Shown: in pieces, positions 9,561 to 21,500 of the stretch
Numbering within the stretch: position 1 is the first letter of the stretch
Layout: each line of letters opens with the position of its first letter
NCBI GenBank assembly: GCA_003427395.1
Contig: BFEA01000434.1
Location: 1,123,444-1,153,945, forward strand
Reading direction: 5' to 3'
DNA from: Chara braunii
Lineage: Eukaryota > Streptophyta > Charophyceae > Charales > Characeae
Length of the DNA: 30,502 nucleotides
Notes under the pieces: generated by a model
The model's database searches: none
The model's input: only the letters and a program-made list of their open reading frames with translations
Told to the model about the DNA's origin: nothing
Program-made: the position numbers and the translations under genes

Positions 9561-9676
9561 CCGTCTGGCACCGGAATAAAACCAAGCGCCCTGTCATTAT
9601 AGCCGTGTTTAGGGTAATTTATAGATCTCCATACGGCGGCAACAAGGACCGAGGCGTTCTATTTGGGTGAAATCGA
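9561..9676. mobile_element. TA foldback MITE, copy 4 (116 bp)
   Basis: TA at 9559-9560 precedes CCGTCTGGCACCGGAATAAA, and TTCTATTTGGGTGAAATCGA is followed by TA at 9677-9678. The inner left arm CTGTCATTATAGCCGTGTTT is the clearest copy of the family's conserved inner motif. No coding capacity. Confidence 0.75.
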
Positions 9677-10209
9677 TAGAGACGGTACATAATACTTCAG
9701 GTTTCCATAGACTGATTTCTACGCAACGCTCGCCTTCAGCCGAGCGCAAAAACACATCCTCGCTCTCTCTGAACACGTGTCCACGCTCTTTCACTGAAGA
9801 GAGAAAAAGACATTTTCCGCTTCGCGAGAAGAGAAGAGAAGATAAGAGATTGCTAACATCCACAAAAGAACCCATCATCATCCCATCATGATTTCAAACA
9901 CGTCGATATACGCAATGGAGTCGGAAAGAGGAAAAGAGAATTCTTGGACACATCCACAAAAGAACCCATCATGATTTCCAATCAAACCCACACCATGAGT
10001 TCAAACGCGTCTCTATACATGCAAGAAAGTGTATTTATTGACATTCAAATAGAGAGCATTTTTTAGGGTTTCCAGGGCCACAGCCTCGGTACGCAAAGAA
10101 GGCAAAACCACATAGAAAATCCCAATGAAGCATATTCTTTCATTGCTATTTTAGGTCAAACAACAAGACAAGAGGTCAACCATAAATTTTACACCTACTG
10201 AGAAAACTC
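9677..10209. other. Gene-free stretch with a 94-bp-spaced duplication
   Basis: ACATCCACAAAAGAACCCAT occurs at 9856 and 9950, each followed by ATCATGATTTC and an AAACACGTC/AAACGCGTC block, so a diverged tandem duplication of about 94 bp lies at 9856-10025. Otherwise nothing was recognised. Confidence 0.6.
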
Positions 10210-11345
10210 CCTAGTGGCACATTATTAACAATATTGACCCCTCTCCATCACCCTTACGCCCTGGCCTAACTCGCTGCCCCTTTTCCCGCTGTAAGCCTCG
10301 CCCGTTCAGAGCTCCGCCTGCATCCGACCACTCTCTGCCCACTCAACTTCTCGCCGGGTTACGTTTCCCTGCCCTGCCTCCCTCTTTCACTCCCCCTACA
10401 CTCTTCCCGGTGTAAGCCTCGGCACTTCACAGCTCCGCCTGCATACCGCCCATCTCTGCCATCATAACTTCTCTCAGGGTTACGTTTCCCTGTCCTGCTT
10501 CTCTCCTTCACTCCCCCTGGTCCCCCTCCCCCCTCCCCCCACGCGCTGCTCTCCTGTTTCCCCTCCATCTCTCCATCACCTTTCTTCAACTCCCCTCATA
10601 CACAGCTACTTCCATCTTTCCTAACGCGACCTAATCTTCATATCCACTCCTCTTGGCCCCAATCCTCCCTCTTTAGGTTTATCCCGATGCCGCCAGTCTC
10701 CCCTCTGCTACCCGCAGTTATCGCCTGCTTTCTTTTCCAGCCTCCTTTTGGACTCCGTTATCTCAAACCTTCTCCAGCTCCAGCTTTCCTATTTTGTCTC
10801 CTCTCCTTCTCCGATGATCGCCATTCCTTGCCATAACAAGGGACCCCCAAACCTTCCCCCAGCTCATTCCCCAGCTCCCTACCCTTGCTCTCTGCCTTGC
10901 ACTCTTCCTCTTCAGGCGCGTACCAGATACTCGAGACAACAGAATCCACTGCCATTCTGAATCCCTGATCTTTTCAGCCCCTAATCACTCGCTAGGGTAC
11001 CGTTTGCTGTCCATCGCCCAAGCCATCTTCATCCTCCTCCTCGTCACTAGCTTCTACTGCCTCCTCTCTTTTCCCTTACCTACCCCTTTGGGAATTCTGC
11101 CTCGGTGGACTCGCCGAGATCCCCTTCCGTGGGACCACCCCTTCGCCACGTCTCACTCTCCTTCGCCCTCTTCCTGTCACGCCGTCCCCTTCCCCCACTG
11201 CCGCCGTCCATTCTCTGCCTCTTCTCTGCCTCATCTTACACTTAATTTTCTCCTGTTTACCGCTCCAGACCTACTGTCTTCTTCTCCTCTCTTCTGCACT
11301 CTTCACCCTCCCTGTCATCCCAGCGGCGCACGTACGACAAACGTT
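10210..11345. repeat. Pyrimidine-rich (C/T) tract with a 121-bp duplication
   Basis: The plus strand is dominated by C and T for over 1 kb. Within it two diverged tandem units of about 121 bp, each carrying GTAAGCCTCG (10291 and 10412), CAGCTCCGCCTGCAT and GGGTTACGTTTCCCTG, are visible. The long frame at 11004-11489 is a consequence of the composition (few A, so few stops) and shows no domain. Confidence 0.75.
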
Positions 11346-11542
11346 TTACGAATACTTCTGCTCCACACCTGCCCATTCTCTTCCCTAACATATGGCTCAC
11401 ATGCACACGGCCCTGCTGAGGAACACCAATCACATTTACATCCTTTAAATGATAATAACACCGATCGAAGCCTCTCACAAATCCGCTAAGAAACGATGAT
11501 AACTAAGGGGTAGCAAATTGATTCGTTGTTCCTTTCACATGG

Positions 11543-11544
<2 letters not shown>

Positions 11545-11586
<42 letters not shown>

Positions 11587-11690
11587 NCTCTCTCTCACCA
11601 CACACACACAACTCACACACGCCCACACGCACAAACGTCACGTTGACCCGCAGACACGCACACACAAAAACATAGAGATCGAACACACGC
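11545..11690. repeat. (CT)n microsatellite followed by a CA-rich tract
   Basis: CT dinucleotides run from about 11545 to 11596 with one N at 11587. ACACAC/GCACAC-rich sequence continues to about 11690. Confidence 0.95.
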
Positions 11691-12878
<1,188 letters not shown>

Positions 12879-12984
12879 ACAACCCTTACCCTTGCCTCCT
12901 CCGTTATGCAGCTGAACAAGGGACTTGAACAGAGGAAGAAGTGGAAGAGGATGCACGAGCATCAGTGATTCACGTGTACCCCGC

Positions 12985-13479
12985 TCACTTGCGCGTAACC
13001 TTTCTTTGGGCCACCGACGACTTAATGCCCTTCCTTGCGGCGATTTTCGTCTCACGCGCCTCGCTCAAGCTCCTATGAATCCGCGACAGCCTTGCAAGCG
13101 CGGCGCGCTTCAGATCCGGTCTGTAGTGATTATCTGACACTTGGCTCTTAACCACCTTGACCATCCTCTGGAACCCCGTCTTCATCACAGTGGTGTTGAC
13201 TCTCTTCTTCGGAAGGCTTTTCTTCCTGGTCTTCGTCGTCGTGAGAACGATGTTGCAGTCGTGCTCACCGCCGGGGGCGGGGGCAATGCCCACCGTCTTC
13301 GTGTTGGACAATCCGGAGTACTTGTGCGTGTTCACATTGAACAGATTGTTCGGCTCTCTGGAGAACTGGATTGATGCGGAACAGTTGCCATTCTGTTTGA
13401 TCACAAAGCGGTTGGACTGCTTCAGAAGAAGCCACATAAGGTCATCGGACACAGCCGTCGTTGGGCGCACGGGAGCCAT
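12985..13479 (-). CDS. RPL28: Cytosolic ribosomal protein eL28 (RPL28e family)
   Basis: Encodes a 164-residue basic protein of the large (60S) cytosolic ribosomal subunit. The eL28 landmarks are all present in order: REPNNL at 41-46, THKYSGLSNTKTV at 51-63, and NHYRPDLKRAALARLS at 117-132, with lysine/arginine-rich stretches between them. By eye it is closest to plant eL28 (which also has the NxYRPDLK.AALARLS block). Plant homologues are usually about 143 residues; the extra length is a basic C-terminal tail (about 137-164). The start is the ATG at 13477-13479, in good context (G at -3, G at +4). An in-frame TAG at 13495-13497 lies upstream, and the GTG two codons earlier is not a eukaryotic start. 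The stop is TGA at 12985-12987. The coding region is uninterrupted by introns and there is no poly-A remnant or flanking direct repeat pointing to a retrocopy, so I treat it as a functional gene, although a young processed copy cannot be excluded. No clear telo-box was seen just upstream; a CCAAT lies near 13675. Confidence 0.95.
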   Translation of the reverse strand: MAPVRPTTAVSDDLMWLLLKQSNRFVIKQNGNCSASIQFSREPNNLFNVNTHKYSGLSNTKTVGIAPAPGGEHDCNIVLTTTKTRKKSLPKKRVNTTVMKTGFQRMVKVVKSQVSDNHYRPDLKRAALARLSRIHRSLSEARETKIAARKGIKSSVAQRKVTRK

Positions 13480-13995
13480 CGCCACAAGGATCTGCTAGCT
13501 CGCCGCGCTCACGAAAGGCAAATCTACTAGCTACGGCGATGGCGGCGGACGGAAACGACCGGCCGCTACAGAAACCCCACGCCAACACACCGAAAACGAA
13601 AAGGACATGAAAAGCAGAGGGCCCGGTTTATCAAAGGAGTCTCAGAACCCTTCGCCGACTTGGCTGGAGTGAACCAATGACCACCGCTGATTCCTGTAGA
13701 CGAGACTCACCGCCTCGGTTTCACACTCTACTAAACCTAGTAAAAAAAAAAAAAAAAACCAGTAACGGTATTGGACCACGACGACTCCTCCATGTTCCAA
13801 GGAGGACAGCGTAACTGTCCTACCGGGTAGCGTCTGGGGACTAAACCGAAACTTGCCTCATAGCCAGTCCCCAATGTTCTACAGCCCGTCAGGGGTGCGT
13901 TTCCCCCCCCTGAGACATTTCCCCCCCCTAGAGACATTTTCGTCGTCCTTCGTTATTTATACGGGTCGTTGATTTGGGCTCTTTTGGTCGTTGGA
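13480..13995. other. Upstream region of RPL28
   Basis: Likely holds the 5' UTR and promoter of the minus-strand RPL28 gene. I see no convincing TATA box at a fixed distance. An 18-nt A-run lies at 13741-13758, and short C-runs at 13903-13928. There is no other gene. Confidence 0.45.
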
Positions 13996-14003
13996 AGGTT
14001 CGA

Positions 14004-14260
14004 AAAATGCAGGCAGGTGGACGCACGACACTTTGGGGGGGGGTGGCAGTGGTGGCAGTTTGTTTGAAAAATGCGGGACCGGTAGCTGCCCGTGCGACCG
14101 CGCGCTGGGTTTTGGTCCAAACGGTGGCAAAGCAGCGGCAGGGTGAAACTTTGGGGGGGGGTGGCAGTTTCTTTGAAAAATGCGGGACCGGTAGCTGCCC
14201 ATGGGACCACGCGTTGGGTTTCGGTCGAAAAGGCGGCGAAGCAGAGGCAGGGTCGAAAGT
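14004..14260. repeat. Tandem duplication, period about 109 bp
   Basis: GAAAAATGCGGGACCGGTAG occurs at 14066 and 14175, preceded by TTTGGGGGGGGGTGGCAGTTT and followed by CTGCCC and a CGCG(C/T)TGGGTTT block. A third, diverged partial unit begins near 14004. The open frames through it are by-products of the repeat. Confidence 0.85.
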
Positions 14261-14438
14261 GGAGAAGTCTGAATCGGAAAGGGTGCGGTCTTGGCCGCAG
14301 GTTGAAACGACACACCTGCATTGCATTTGCCAATGCAAACAGATGTGTCTGAACGTGGACGTATTGAACATCCCACACGTTCAACGCCCGATTCACAGAG
14401 TCACATGTGCCCATTTTGCTCGTTGTCTGCGTGCCATC

Positions 14439-14606
14439 TCTCTCTCTCTCTCTCTCTCTCTNNNNNNNNNNNNNNNNNNNNNNNNNNNNNNNNNNNNNNN
14501 NNNNNNNNNNNNNNNNNNNNNNNNNNNNNNNNNNNNNNNNNNNNNNNNNNNNNNNNNNNNNNNNNNNNNNNNNNNNNNNNNNNNNNNNNNNNNNNNNNNN
14601 NNNNNN

Positions 14607-14655
<49 letters not shown>

Positions 14656-14679
14656 GTGTGTGTGTGTGTGTGTGTGTGT
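14439..14679. repeat. (CT)n - assembly gap - (CT)n - (GT)n microsatellite
   Basis: CT repeats occupy 14439-14461 and 14607-14653, followed by about 12 GT units to 14679. Between them are 145 N (14462-14606). The assembly failed within the CT tract, so the real tract is probably long and the gap size is nominal. Confidence 0.97.
14462..14606. other. Assembly gap (145 N)
   Basis: A run of N inside a CT microsatellite. No sequence information, and any frame drawn through it is meaningless. Confidence 0.99.
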
Positions 14680-14750
14680 TTATCAATCAAGCATATACAA
14701 ACTACCGGCTGCACACATGTGCCCTCACGGTAAGTCAATGCTATGCAGGT

Positions 14751-14843
14751 CCCTTCTCCCAAAAAGAACGAACGGTCATTATCGCCGTAGCTAAACTCAA
14801 ACACGGTTGTACTGACCGCGCATTCTATTCGGATGAGACTCGA
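14751..14843. mobile_element. TA foldback MITE, copy 5 (eroded)
   Basis: CCTTCTCCCAAAAAGAACG and GAACGGTCATTATCGCCGTA on the left mirror CTGACCGCGCATTCTATTCG and GGATGAGACTCGAG on the right. Terminal TA dinucleotides are no longer clear. It belongs to the same family as the copies at 1967, 8383, 9561, 27354 and 28453. Confidence 0.65.
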
Positions 14844-15179
14844 GTTTCATGCTTCCTAAGGCACAAATATAGCATCAGTGGGGGATGACCACCAGAGCCA
14901 CTCTTTCTATATGTTTTTTTCAGATAGGCAACCAAGCAAAATTGTCAGGCGCCGCTAGACTCTTTTCATCCGGCACTCCGGCGTACTCAAAGAAAACAAA
15001 CGGGCATGTTGTTTTTTTTTTGTGGTGTCCCCAGCCATTTACCTCCGATAGACCGACCTTGGAACTTGCAGCATGTGCACTACCGCGCTCGAGAAAAATT
15101 GTTTGGAGACATTCTCAAGCACTTGTATATGCAAGTCTTTTTTTGGCGAGATGGAATCCTCTCCGCACCAAGTTTTTTT

Positions 15180-15229
15180 GGTTCGGTTACCCCGAGCCTC
15201 CGAAAACTTTAGGGGAGGCTCAATGGTAA
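15180..15229. other. Imperfect hairpin at the edge of the AT-rich domain
   Basis: GAGCCTCC (15194-15201) pairs with GGAGGCTC (15214-15221). Outer GGTTACC pairs with GGTAA with mismatches between. It could be a tiny foldback element, and its position coincides with the composition change near 15.25 kb. Confidence 0.4.
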
Positions 15230-15249
15230 TTTTCAAGTTGGTTAGGGCC

Positions 15250-17729
15250 ATGTACTTGTGACTTAACCCACCACGTTATAACAAGATATTTCGGGAATGT
15301 AAAGGCGGTTTAATAAATATTCATTTCATCCAACAAAAAACGACTTTAGTTTCATGCATTAAAAAAAATCACTATTTGATATTATGTATTTTTATAAATT
15401 ATAAAATAAATACTAACAAATTTGTATTTTAAACTTTTCATTGAAAATTGGTTGAGAGGAAGTAATTAGTAGCTTACTACCTCATTTTCAGTCACAAAAC
15501 TACGTTGTTATTGTTAATTGCAAACTGAGACCACTCACCCCAAATAGTAGGAAATAAATGTCAACGCTAAGGCATGTGATCGAGTGATCATCGTATTGGA
15601 TAAGTATGTATCAAAACAATTTTTTGATGCTTGATTGAAGGTATTGTTATCTTCTCCTTAGCGACACTACCGCTTGGTTAAATGATTGATCTCCATGCGT
15701 ATATGTACCTCAACAAGTCATATGTCGATTGACCTTCGATAACCATTTTTCCCATTGATCTTAACCAAAGGATTATAAGGGTCTGAAAAATGTTAAGGTT
15801 GGGAGGAGATATCATCAGAATTGAGGCAAACATTAAAAAAAATTGTTATTCTACAACTATGCACAAAAAAGTTGCAGCAATGGATAAAAACAATTTTCAG
15901 AAATAGGTTTGGGTTATACCTATCTTGATCCTCTACAATTTAATAATGGATAAACTATTATCCCATCCCCCTCCCCCCCCCTTATATAAGGTTCACTGAT
16001 ACTGATAGTGGATAATACACTTTACGTGGATATTTTCAAAATATAATTCGTAATACTTCCACCAATATCTCTCACTTATGATTATTGCATCATTTACCCT
16101 CAATCCATTCATATCATTCATTCATTTCCTCTCCCTGCAAACCTCGTCATAAAAGGATTTTGTTTATTTTTTTATCTTACCTTCAAAATTTCAAGTTGCA
16201 TGACTAGATAAAATTTGTGTTTCTCATTCACAATATTGTGACAAGGATTATAATTTGTTTTTTCGATGATTGTTTGTAGTCATACAAAACTATCAAATTG
16301 TTATTCCATCTTTTAAATAATTTCTTTGTTGTTAATGCCGCATATCGTTATCTTAGTCCCCTTTCTATTTTCACCTTCCACATCATCACTCATTTGAAGA
16401 TGAATTTTTTTTTATTCTGATTCTTGTATCTCCCAACTCATTTTTCCTTCATTGTCACATCACTTTACCCTCTTTTGTTTTGTTTATTATTAAACTTTGA
16501 TCACTTTTCAATTTCTAAGTACATCTTAAAAACTTTCACATTGAATAGGATTAAATTTTTTCTCATATTTTAACTCTCCCCCCCCCCCCCCCCGCGTTTC
16601 CCTTCGCATATTTTTTTTACAAACCTTTTCACTTTTCCGCCTATTGACTTTATTATAGTCGCTCAATGTCGAACTGGTAAACACCGACAGAGCAGAGTAA
16701 GCGAGCTTTAAAACAAATTGTTTAAGCTTTTATTACTGTCTCGTTATTTTTATTTTATTTTTTCATTTCGTGTAACGATTTTGATATTGCTTTGTTTATT
16801 TTTTTATGTCAATTATTGATATATTAACTTATTCATTGAGTGACTTTTTAAAAATAATTTTTAAATATGTCCCTTTGTTTTTTATTTTTTAGCTATATAT
16901 CATATCATAGGTACTAAAAATATGTGTTATTCTTTATTCAATTTTTTCCTTATACATCGATATGAATCCTTCTTTCATTTTTGTCAATATCATTCATAAA
17001 GTTTGTTATTTTTGTAACCTCAAGTACAAATATAATAGCGGCTTCACTATGTTGAATCGTCATATGAGATCAGTCTTACTGTTTAGTGGCGAATTATCAT
17101 TTTTTTTTTTTTTTCCTTTTTCATTTTTGTACAACAGAAAAAAATTCTACGAGAAATGAAAGTTAAAAAAACATTCCATAAAAAAAAATCCTTTATATTT
17201 ATAAATTATTATTTAAATGTTTGTCCAATTCTAAAATTTTGAGTTTTATTTGATAAGTTCCCGTCTAAATATGAGTTTTCTCTTCCAACTACATCTATTT
17301 GTTCAAGTTGGAATGAAAGTCTGGACGAGTTTATTAAATGTTTTAATTAAACTTTCATTCTACTACAACAAATATCTTCTAATTTAGATTGGATTAACCA
17401 ATTTATGACTGAAAATCCTTACTTAGCATGCAATTCAAATAAGAAGGGATACCTCATTCTTGGAAGGAAAGATCTCAAGTAAGACGAAAAATTTTAAAAT
17501 TTGAATGACATTTTTTAAGATGGAATGAAAATTCAAAATTTAGAATGTAATTTTACTATAGAATGAATATTTAATTCTGGGAAATTTTTATGTTGTAATA
17601 AGCAAAAGTACAATCCTAAGTAAACCTTCGTTCAACAATGAGTTCATTCTGATAGAGAAAAATTGCCCTCTCACTTAACAAGGATACCGAGAGTATTTGA
17701 TCGACAATTGTTGGAAGATGTTTTTTTTA
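15250..17729. other. AT-rich, gene-free domain (first part)
   Basis: GC content falls abruptly, with many lines near 20-30 percent and long T-runs on the plus strand at about 16.1-17.2 kb. No open frame shows a family resemblance. Minor features are a C16 run near 16577-16593 and a GAATGAAAGT / ACTTTCATTC inverted pair near 17311 and 17351. The origin is unknown: no organellar gene or RNA fragment was recognised. Confidence 0.6.
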
Positions 17730-17878
17730 GTTAGACCAATTTTTTGAATTGGCATTTTACCTACCGGTAACTCCATTACTACCACCACACGCCCACCATG
17801 AAAAAATTGGGGGGATCGTTAGACTAATTTTTTGAATTGGCATTTTACCTACCGGTAGCTCCATTACTATCACCATTG
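17730..17878. repeat. 88-bp tandem duplication
   Basis: GTTAGACCAATTTTTTGAAT at 17730 and GTTAGACTAATTTTTTGAAT at 17818 begin two near-identical units. Both include GGCATTTTACCTACCGGTA and a CTCCATTACTA block. Confidence 0.88.
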
Positions 17879-17929
17879 TCATCTAAGCTATCACGCCTAT
17901 ATTCATTTCTTTTTTTAATCTGTATTTAA

Positions 17930-18445
17930 CTAGATTACCAGTCGTTCGATGGCTGGACGTTTCGGCCGGACGTCTCCCCCAACCGTCCGGTAGGGGGGTT
18001 GTCCGGGATCCCGGACAACCACTTTTTGACATTAAAAAAAAAAAAAAAAAAAAAAATTATAACAATGTTGCGCATGCCATACAGACCCCCCCCAAAAAAA
18101 TTCAGAATTTTATAAGCATTTGGTGATAGGGTGCTATTTGGGGTGGGAGGGGCGGCTACGAGGGGTTTTTGTGGGGATAGGAGGGGTATAGGTGGGGATT
18201 AGAAACTTTGAAGATTTTTATTTTTTTTTCTACTGGCTCAAATGAGCCAAAATTTTGGTGGCATACACCTTATGCAAGGTAGAAGCCACATGATTTAAAA
18301 AAAAAAAAAAAAAAAAAATTGTTTTTTTTTTTGTTTTTTTTGCGCTAGGTCGGACAACCCTTGTTCGGTCCGAGACCGTCCAACGTCCGACCAGACATCC
18401 GGTCGGACAACCCAGGGGTCTTGGACGTCCGGTAAAACAACCTAG
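17930..18445. mobile_element. hAT-like non-autonomous element, 516 bp, TSD GTATTTAA
   Basis: Perfect 8-bp target duplications GTATTTAA lie at 17922-17929 and 18446-18453. The element starts CTAGATTACC and ends GTAAAACAACCTAG, with short imperfect terminal inverted repeats. GC-rich subterminal zones rich in GTCCGG / CCGGAC on both sides enclose an AT-rich interior with poly-A and poly-T runs. This layout parallels the 114-357 element (same subterminal hexamer) and the CTAG-ended family A. No transposase frame. Confidence 0.82.
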
Positions 18446-18519
18446 GTATTTAATATTGCATACAAAAAGAAAAAAAAAATCATTATTTTATTTTGTTTTG
18501 CATTATGTTAATCCCTTTG

Positions 18520-19240
18520 ACATCCTGTCGCCGTCCTCGACTGTATTCACAGTCACAATTTAAAAATGACCTCTCTCCGCTATTCTCCAAATGAAAAAAA
18601 AAATAATAATAATAATGAAAGTGTATCGTTCCCATATATATTGAACAATTAATTATTGTTTTGCTAGGCTACCAACCGGGCCGCCCAGGTCACCTTATTT
18701 TCTCGGGCAGCCCGACCATGCAAAGACTATGGTAGGTCCCAGCCAAAAAAAAAAAAAAAATCTAAAAAATATGAAAAACAACTATGTTATGCAGAAAAAA
18801 AAATAAAATGAATAACGTTTGCCTCAGGGTCACATCTAAATTCTTTACCAAATTTAAAATAAAATTTTAAATTAAAAATTTACTTTTTTTTTGTTTTTGT
18901 TTTTTTTAATTCTCGGTCCGGCCGGGCAAATGGACCCGGGCCACTGTAGTAGCCTAGTTATTTTGCATATATGGTGACTAGTGGAGCGAGCCCCGTACAT
19001 TATTTGTTGCCCGCTATGACATCACGTCGTCATCCTCGATTGAATTCATGCACGATTGAAAAATGACCTTTGATTCTACTACTCACCATGCAGAAAAAAA
19101 CATAAAAATCCTACAGCGGGAAAATTCATGATCATTTTGCACATTTGGTGAGTAGTGCCGCGAACCCCGTATATCTGGTAGTTGTCTCGTCTAACATCCC
19201 GCCACATAAAACTTCGCCACGCGCCAAAGGGTACCGCTCC
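18520..19240. repeat. Diverged direct repeats interrupted by MITE family A
   Basis: A segment with GACATCCTGTCGCCGTCCTC and AAAAATGACCTCT (18522-18575) resembles GACATCACGTCGTCATCCTC and AAAAATGACCTTT (19017-19075). TTTTGCATATATGGTGACTAGTGG-like sequence near 18961 recurs near 19134 followed by CCCCGTA. Removing the MITE leaves diverged units of about 175-195 bp. Confidence 0.6.
18664..18957. mobile_element. hAT-like MITE family A, copy 2 (294 bp, inverted)
   Basis: The ends are CTAGGCTACCAACCGGG and GTAGTAGCCTAG. Flanking octamers TTGTTTTG (18656-18663) and TTATTTTG (18958-18965) match at 7 of 8 positions, fitting an aged hAT-type target duplication. The reverse complement aligns through most of its length with 3843-4104, including TGACCCTGAGG and GCATAACATAG. 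It sits inside an older diverged repeat that it interrupts. Confidence 0.87.
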
Positions 19241-20920
19241 ACAACTCACCAAATTTTTGGGTGTTTCCAACCACGTATGTGGATAAATAAAACAAGTCTC
19301 TATCTCGTTACAGACTATTGCCATGTCTGCTTCACTATCGCGCATGAGAGGACAAATAGTGCAAATAATCCATTCATTTGGCAACGTCGTGGTTACGTAT
19401 AAAATTAAGAAACTTATAATTAAAGCGAATAAAGTAATAATTTCAGTTAAAGCAAAACTTCAAATGGGTAAAGGTTAGAGGTGAGCCTCTGCCCTGAATC
19501 TTCCGCTACAAAATAAAAAAAATCATTATATTTCTTTGTTTTTGTGGTCAAAACAAGTTTGGGTGTTTCGTTTTTGTTTTTTTTCCTTGCTTAACGTTCA
19601 TTTAGATGAAGGTGTTTCAACCTGTTGAATTGAATAACAAAGGTACGGTTCGAAGTGCGGACCAGTCAATTCAATAATGATATCTCAAGGTTGACGACGC
19701 TTAACTATTTTTTTTTTTTTTTTACACTCTTTTGTTTTTTTGGAGGAAACAAACGCCGACCCCCCCCCAATTGCGGCCCTAACTTACCGGAAAGGTGATT
19801 TTCGATCGTCGGGGGGAGTGATAGTTTGAAAACATATGGGATAGGGAGTCGGTGTGTTAGCGAAGGGATGAGAAACTAGCGCAACAGTTGCACAAATAGG
19901 TTGCTAGGTCCCACATGTTGTGTGCGCTGCAAGAAACTATTTCCCGATGCTGGATTGAAAATCTTAAATGGGACAAAAAGCAGGTGGGGGAATGGGTGGC
20001 CACTGAGACAGAGGTGCCGAAAGTCTTCCAAGTGACTAGGTTTGGTTGAGCATCGATATAAGATGCCCCCATGACGAGTGACCAAGGGGATACATGTGTT
20101 GCGAGCGCTACTATAAAAGATTAATAAGTTGAAAGCGAAATTGAAGGACGAAGGAATCTAATCGACAATTGTGCTTTGGGACAAAGAACTCGTTAAACCT
20201 GTACCCCTTCAAAGTGGGAGTGCCAGCGGTGGACTTATGATTTAACCCGCAAACCTCGTTTTGTCAGCCAGAAGAAAATTTGTGAATGAGCAACCCATTC
20301 CATAAAACTACGCAAAAAAATTGTATCTTAGCAAAAGCGGCCGCAGGAGGTGGTGAGGTGAAAAGCCTTAAAGGACATTGCACCTAATAGGGCTACTATC
20401 AGGCAAACTGGTGAATGCAGGCCACCAAGGACGAGATGCCCGGACGGTGAAGACGGTGCGAGCGACCCTGATCTGGGGAATACAGTGTAATAGGAATGAG
20501 GAGATGCAAGTGTTCGCTTTTATAATTGTATGTGATACAAAACTCATTTTCGAGCAGGTGTTGCTCCCACCAATAGACAAGAGTCATCTGAAGGCGTGTT
20601 ACCGGGGTATGCTCGTATCACCCCTTACAACACCACCAACAAATGTAAAATGATTTTTTTAAAAAAATGCCTGATGCCACCCCTCCTCTACGACCAAAAC
20701 CATCGCATATGCCCAAGAGAACCTTTGGGCATTCATACATGCAAATTTTTATCAGGATGCCCATAGGCTTGGCGAAGCTGCGAGGTGCCAAGGAACGGTC
20801 TTTCACTGCGCTTGAGGCCTGTATCTTTCTTTGGTTTCTATGGGTACGCATATCAACAATTTGCAATTTGGACAATTCCTCAACAACAAAATGAACATTG
20901 AATGAGAATGGAATCGTACG
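19241..20920. other. Gene-free stretch within the AT-rich domain
   Basis: Moderate GC at 19.8-20.8 kb with several frames of 60-105 codons on both strands, none recognisable. They could be remnants of a decayed transposon or gene. T-runs occur at 19710-19723 and C-runs near 19760. Confidence 0.5.
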
Positions 20921-21500
20921 GAGGATGGGCACCAATGATTGTAAGAGGGGAAGTAGGATAGGGTTGGAATAACTTAAAATAGGAAGGCGACATAATGGTA
21001 AGACAAAGGGGAGGTCAGTGCATAGATGCTAACTGGAAGGGGTAAAACGAGAAAAATAATTGTACAAAAATGGAACGGAGCAGATAAAAACGGCTGGAGG
21101 AAGATGTAAAGCGGAGGAAATAAGAACAAAGCAAGGGGAGAGGAAGTAGTAGAAGGCCGCGAGAAAGGGAACCTAAAGAATTTAAGAGGAATTTTGGAGG
21201 AAAGGAAAGTGGATAAAATAAAGTAGGTATGGTAGGCAGGTCATGAATTAGAGTGATGATCTACCTACTTGAAAACTGGAAAGAAGGTGGGACTTGAAAA
21301 TAAATGAATTATGAGGAACGGGGTACGGGTGGATGGGGGGCAGGGTAATGAGCCAGGACGAGGGAAACGAGAGACGGGAGGGGTGAAAGGGAATGAGAGG
21401 GTTGAGGGGGGATGGTTTGATTTGGGGGTTGGGACCCCAAGTGGATATCAACGGTTGTGAGAGGCGCAATAAGAGGGAAAGACGAGACAAGATACCAAAG
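20921..21500. repeat. Purine-rich (G/A) tract
   Basis: The plus strand is dominated by A and G for nearly 600 bp, the mirror image in composition of the pyrimidine-rich tract at 10.2-11.3 kb. I could not align the two beyond composition. No gene. Confidence 0.6.

Noticed and set aside
11004-11489. 161-codon plus-strand open frame
   Set aside because: Lies in a C/T-rich tract with few possible stops; proline/serine/leucine composition without motif.
13157-13498. Plus-strand open frames opposite RPL28
   Set aside because: Antisense shadows of a conserved gene on the minus strand.
13974-14888. 304-codon plus-strand open frame
   Set aside because: Runs through 145 N and CT/GT repeats and a tandem duplication; not a real gene.
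20368-20935. Remnant of a transposase or reverse transcriptase
   Set aside because: Frames of 70-105 codons on both strands but no conserved motif that I can point to.
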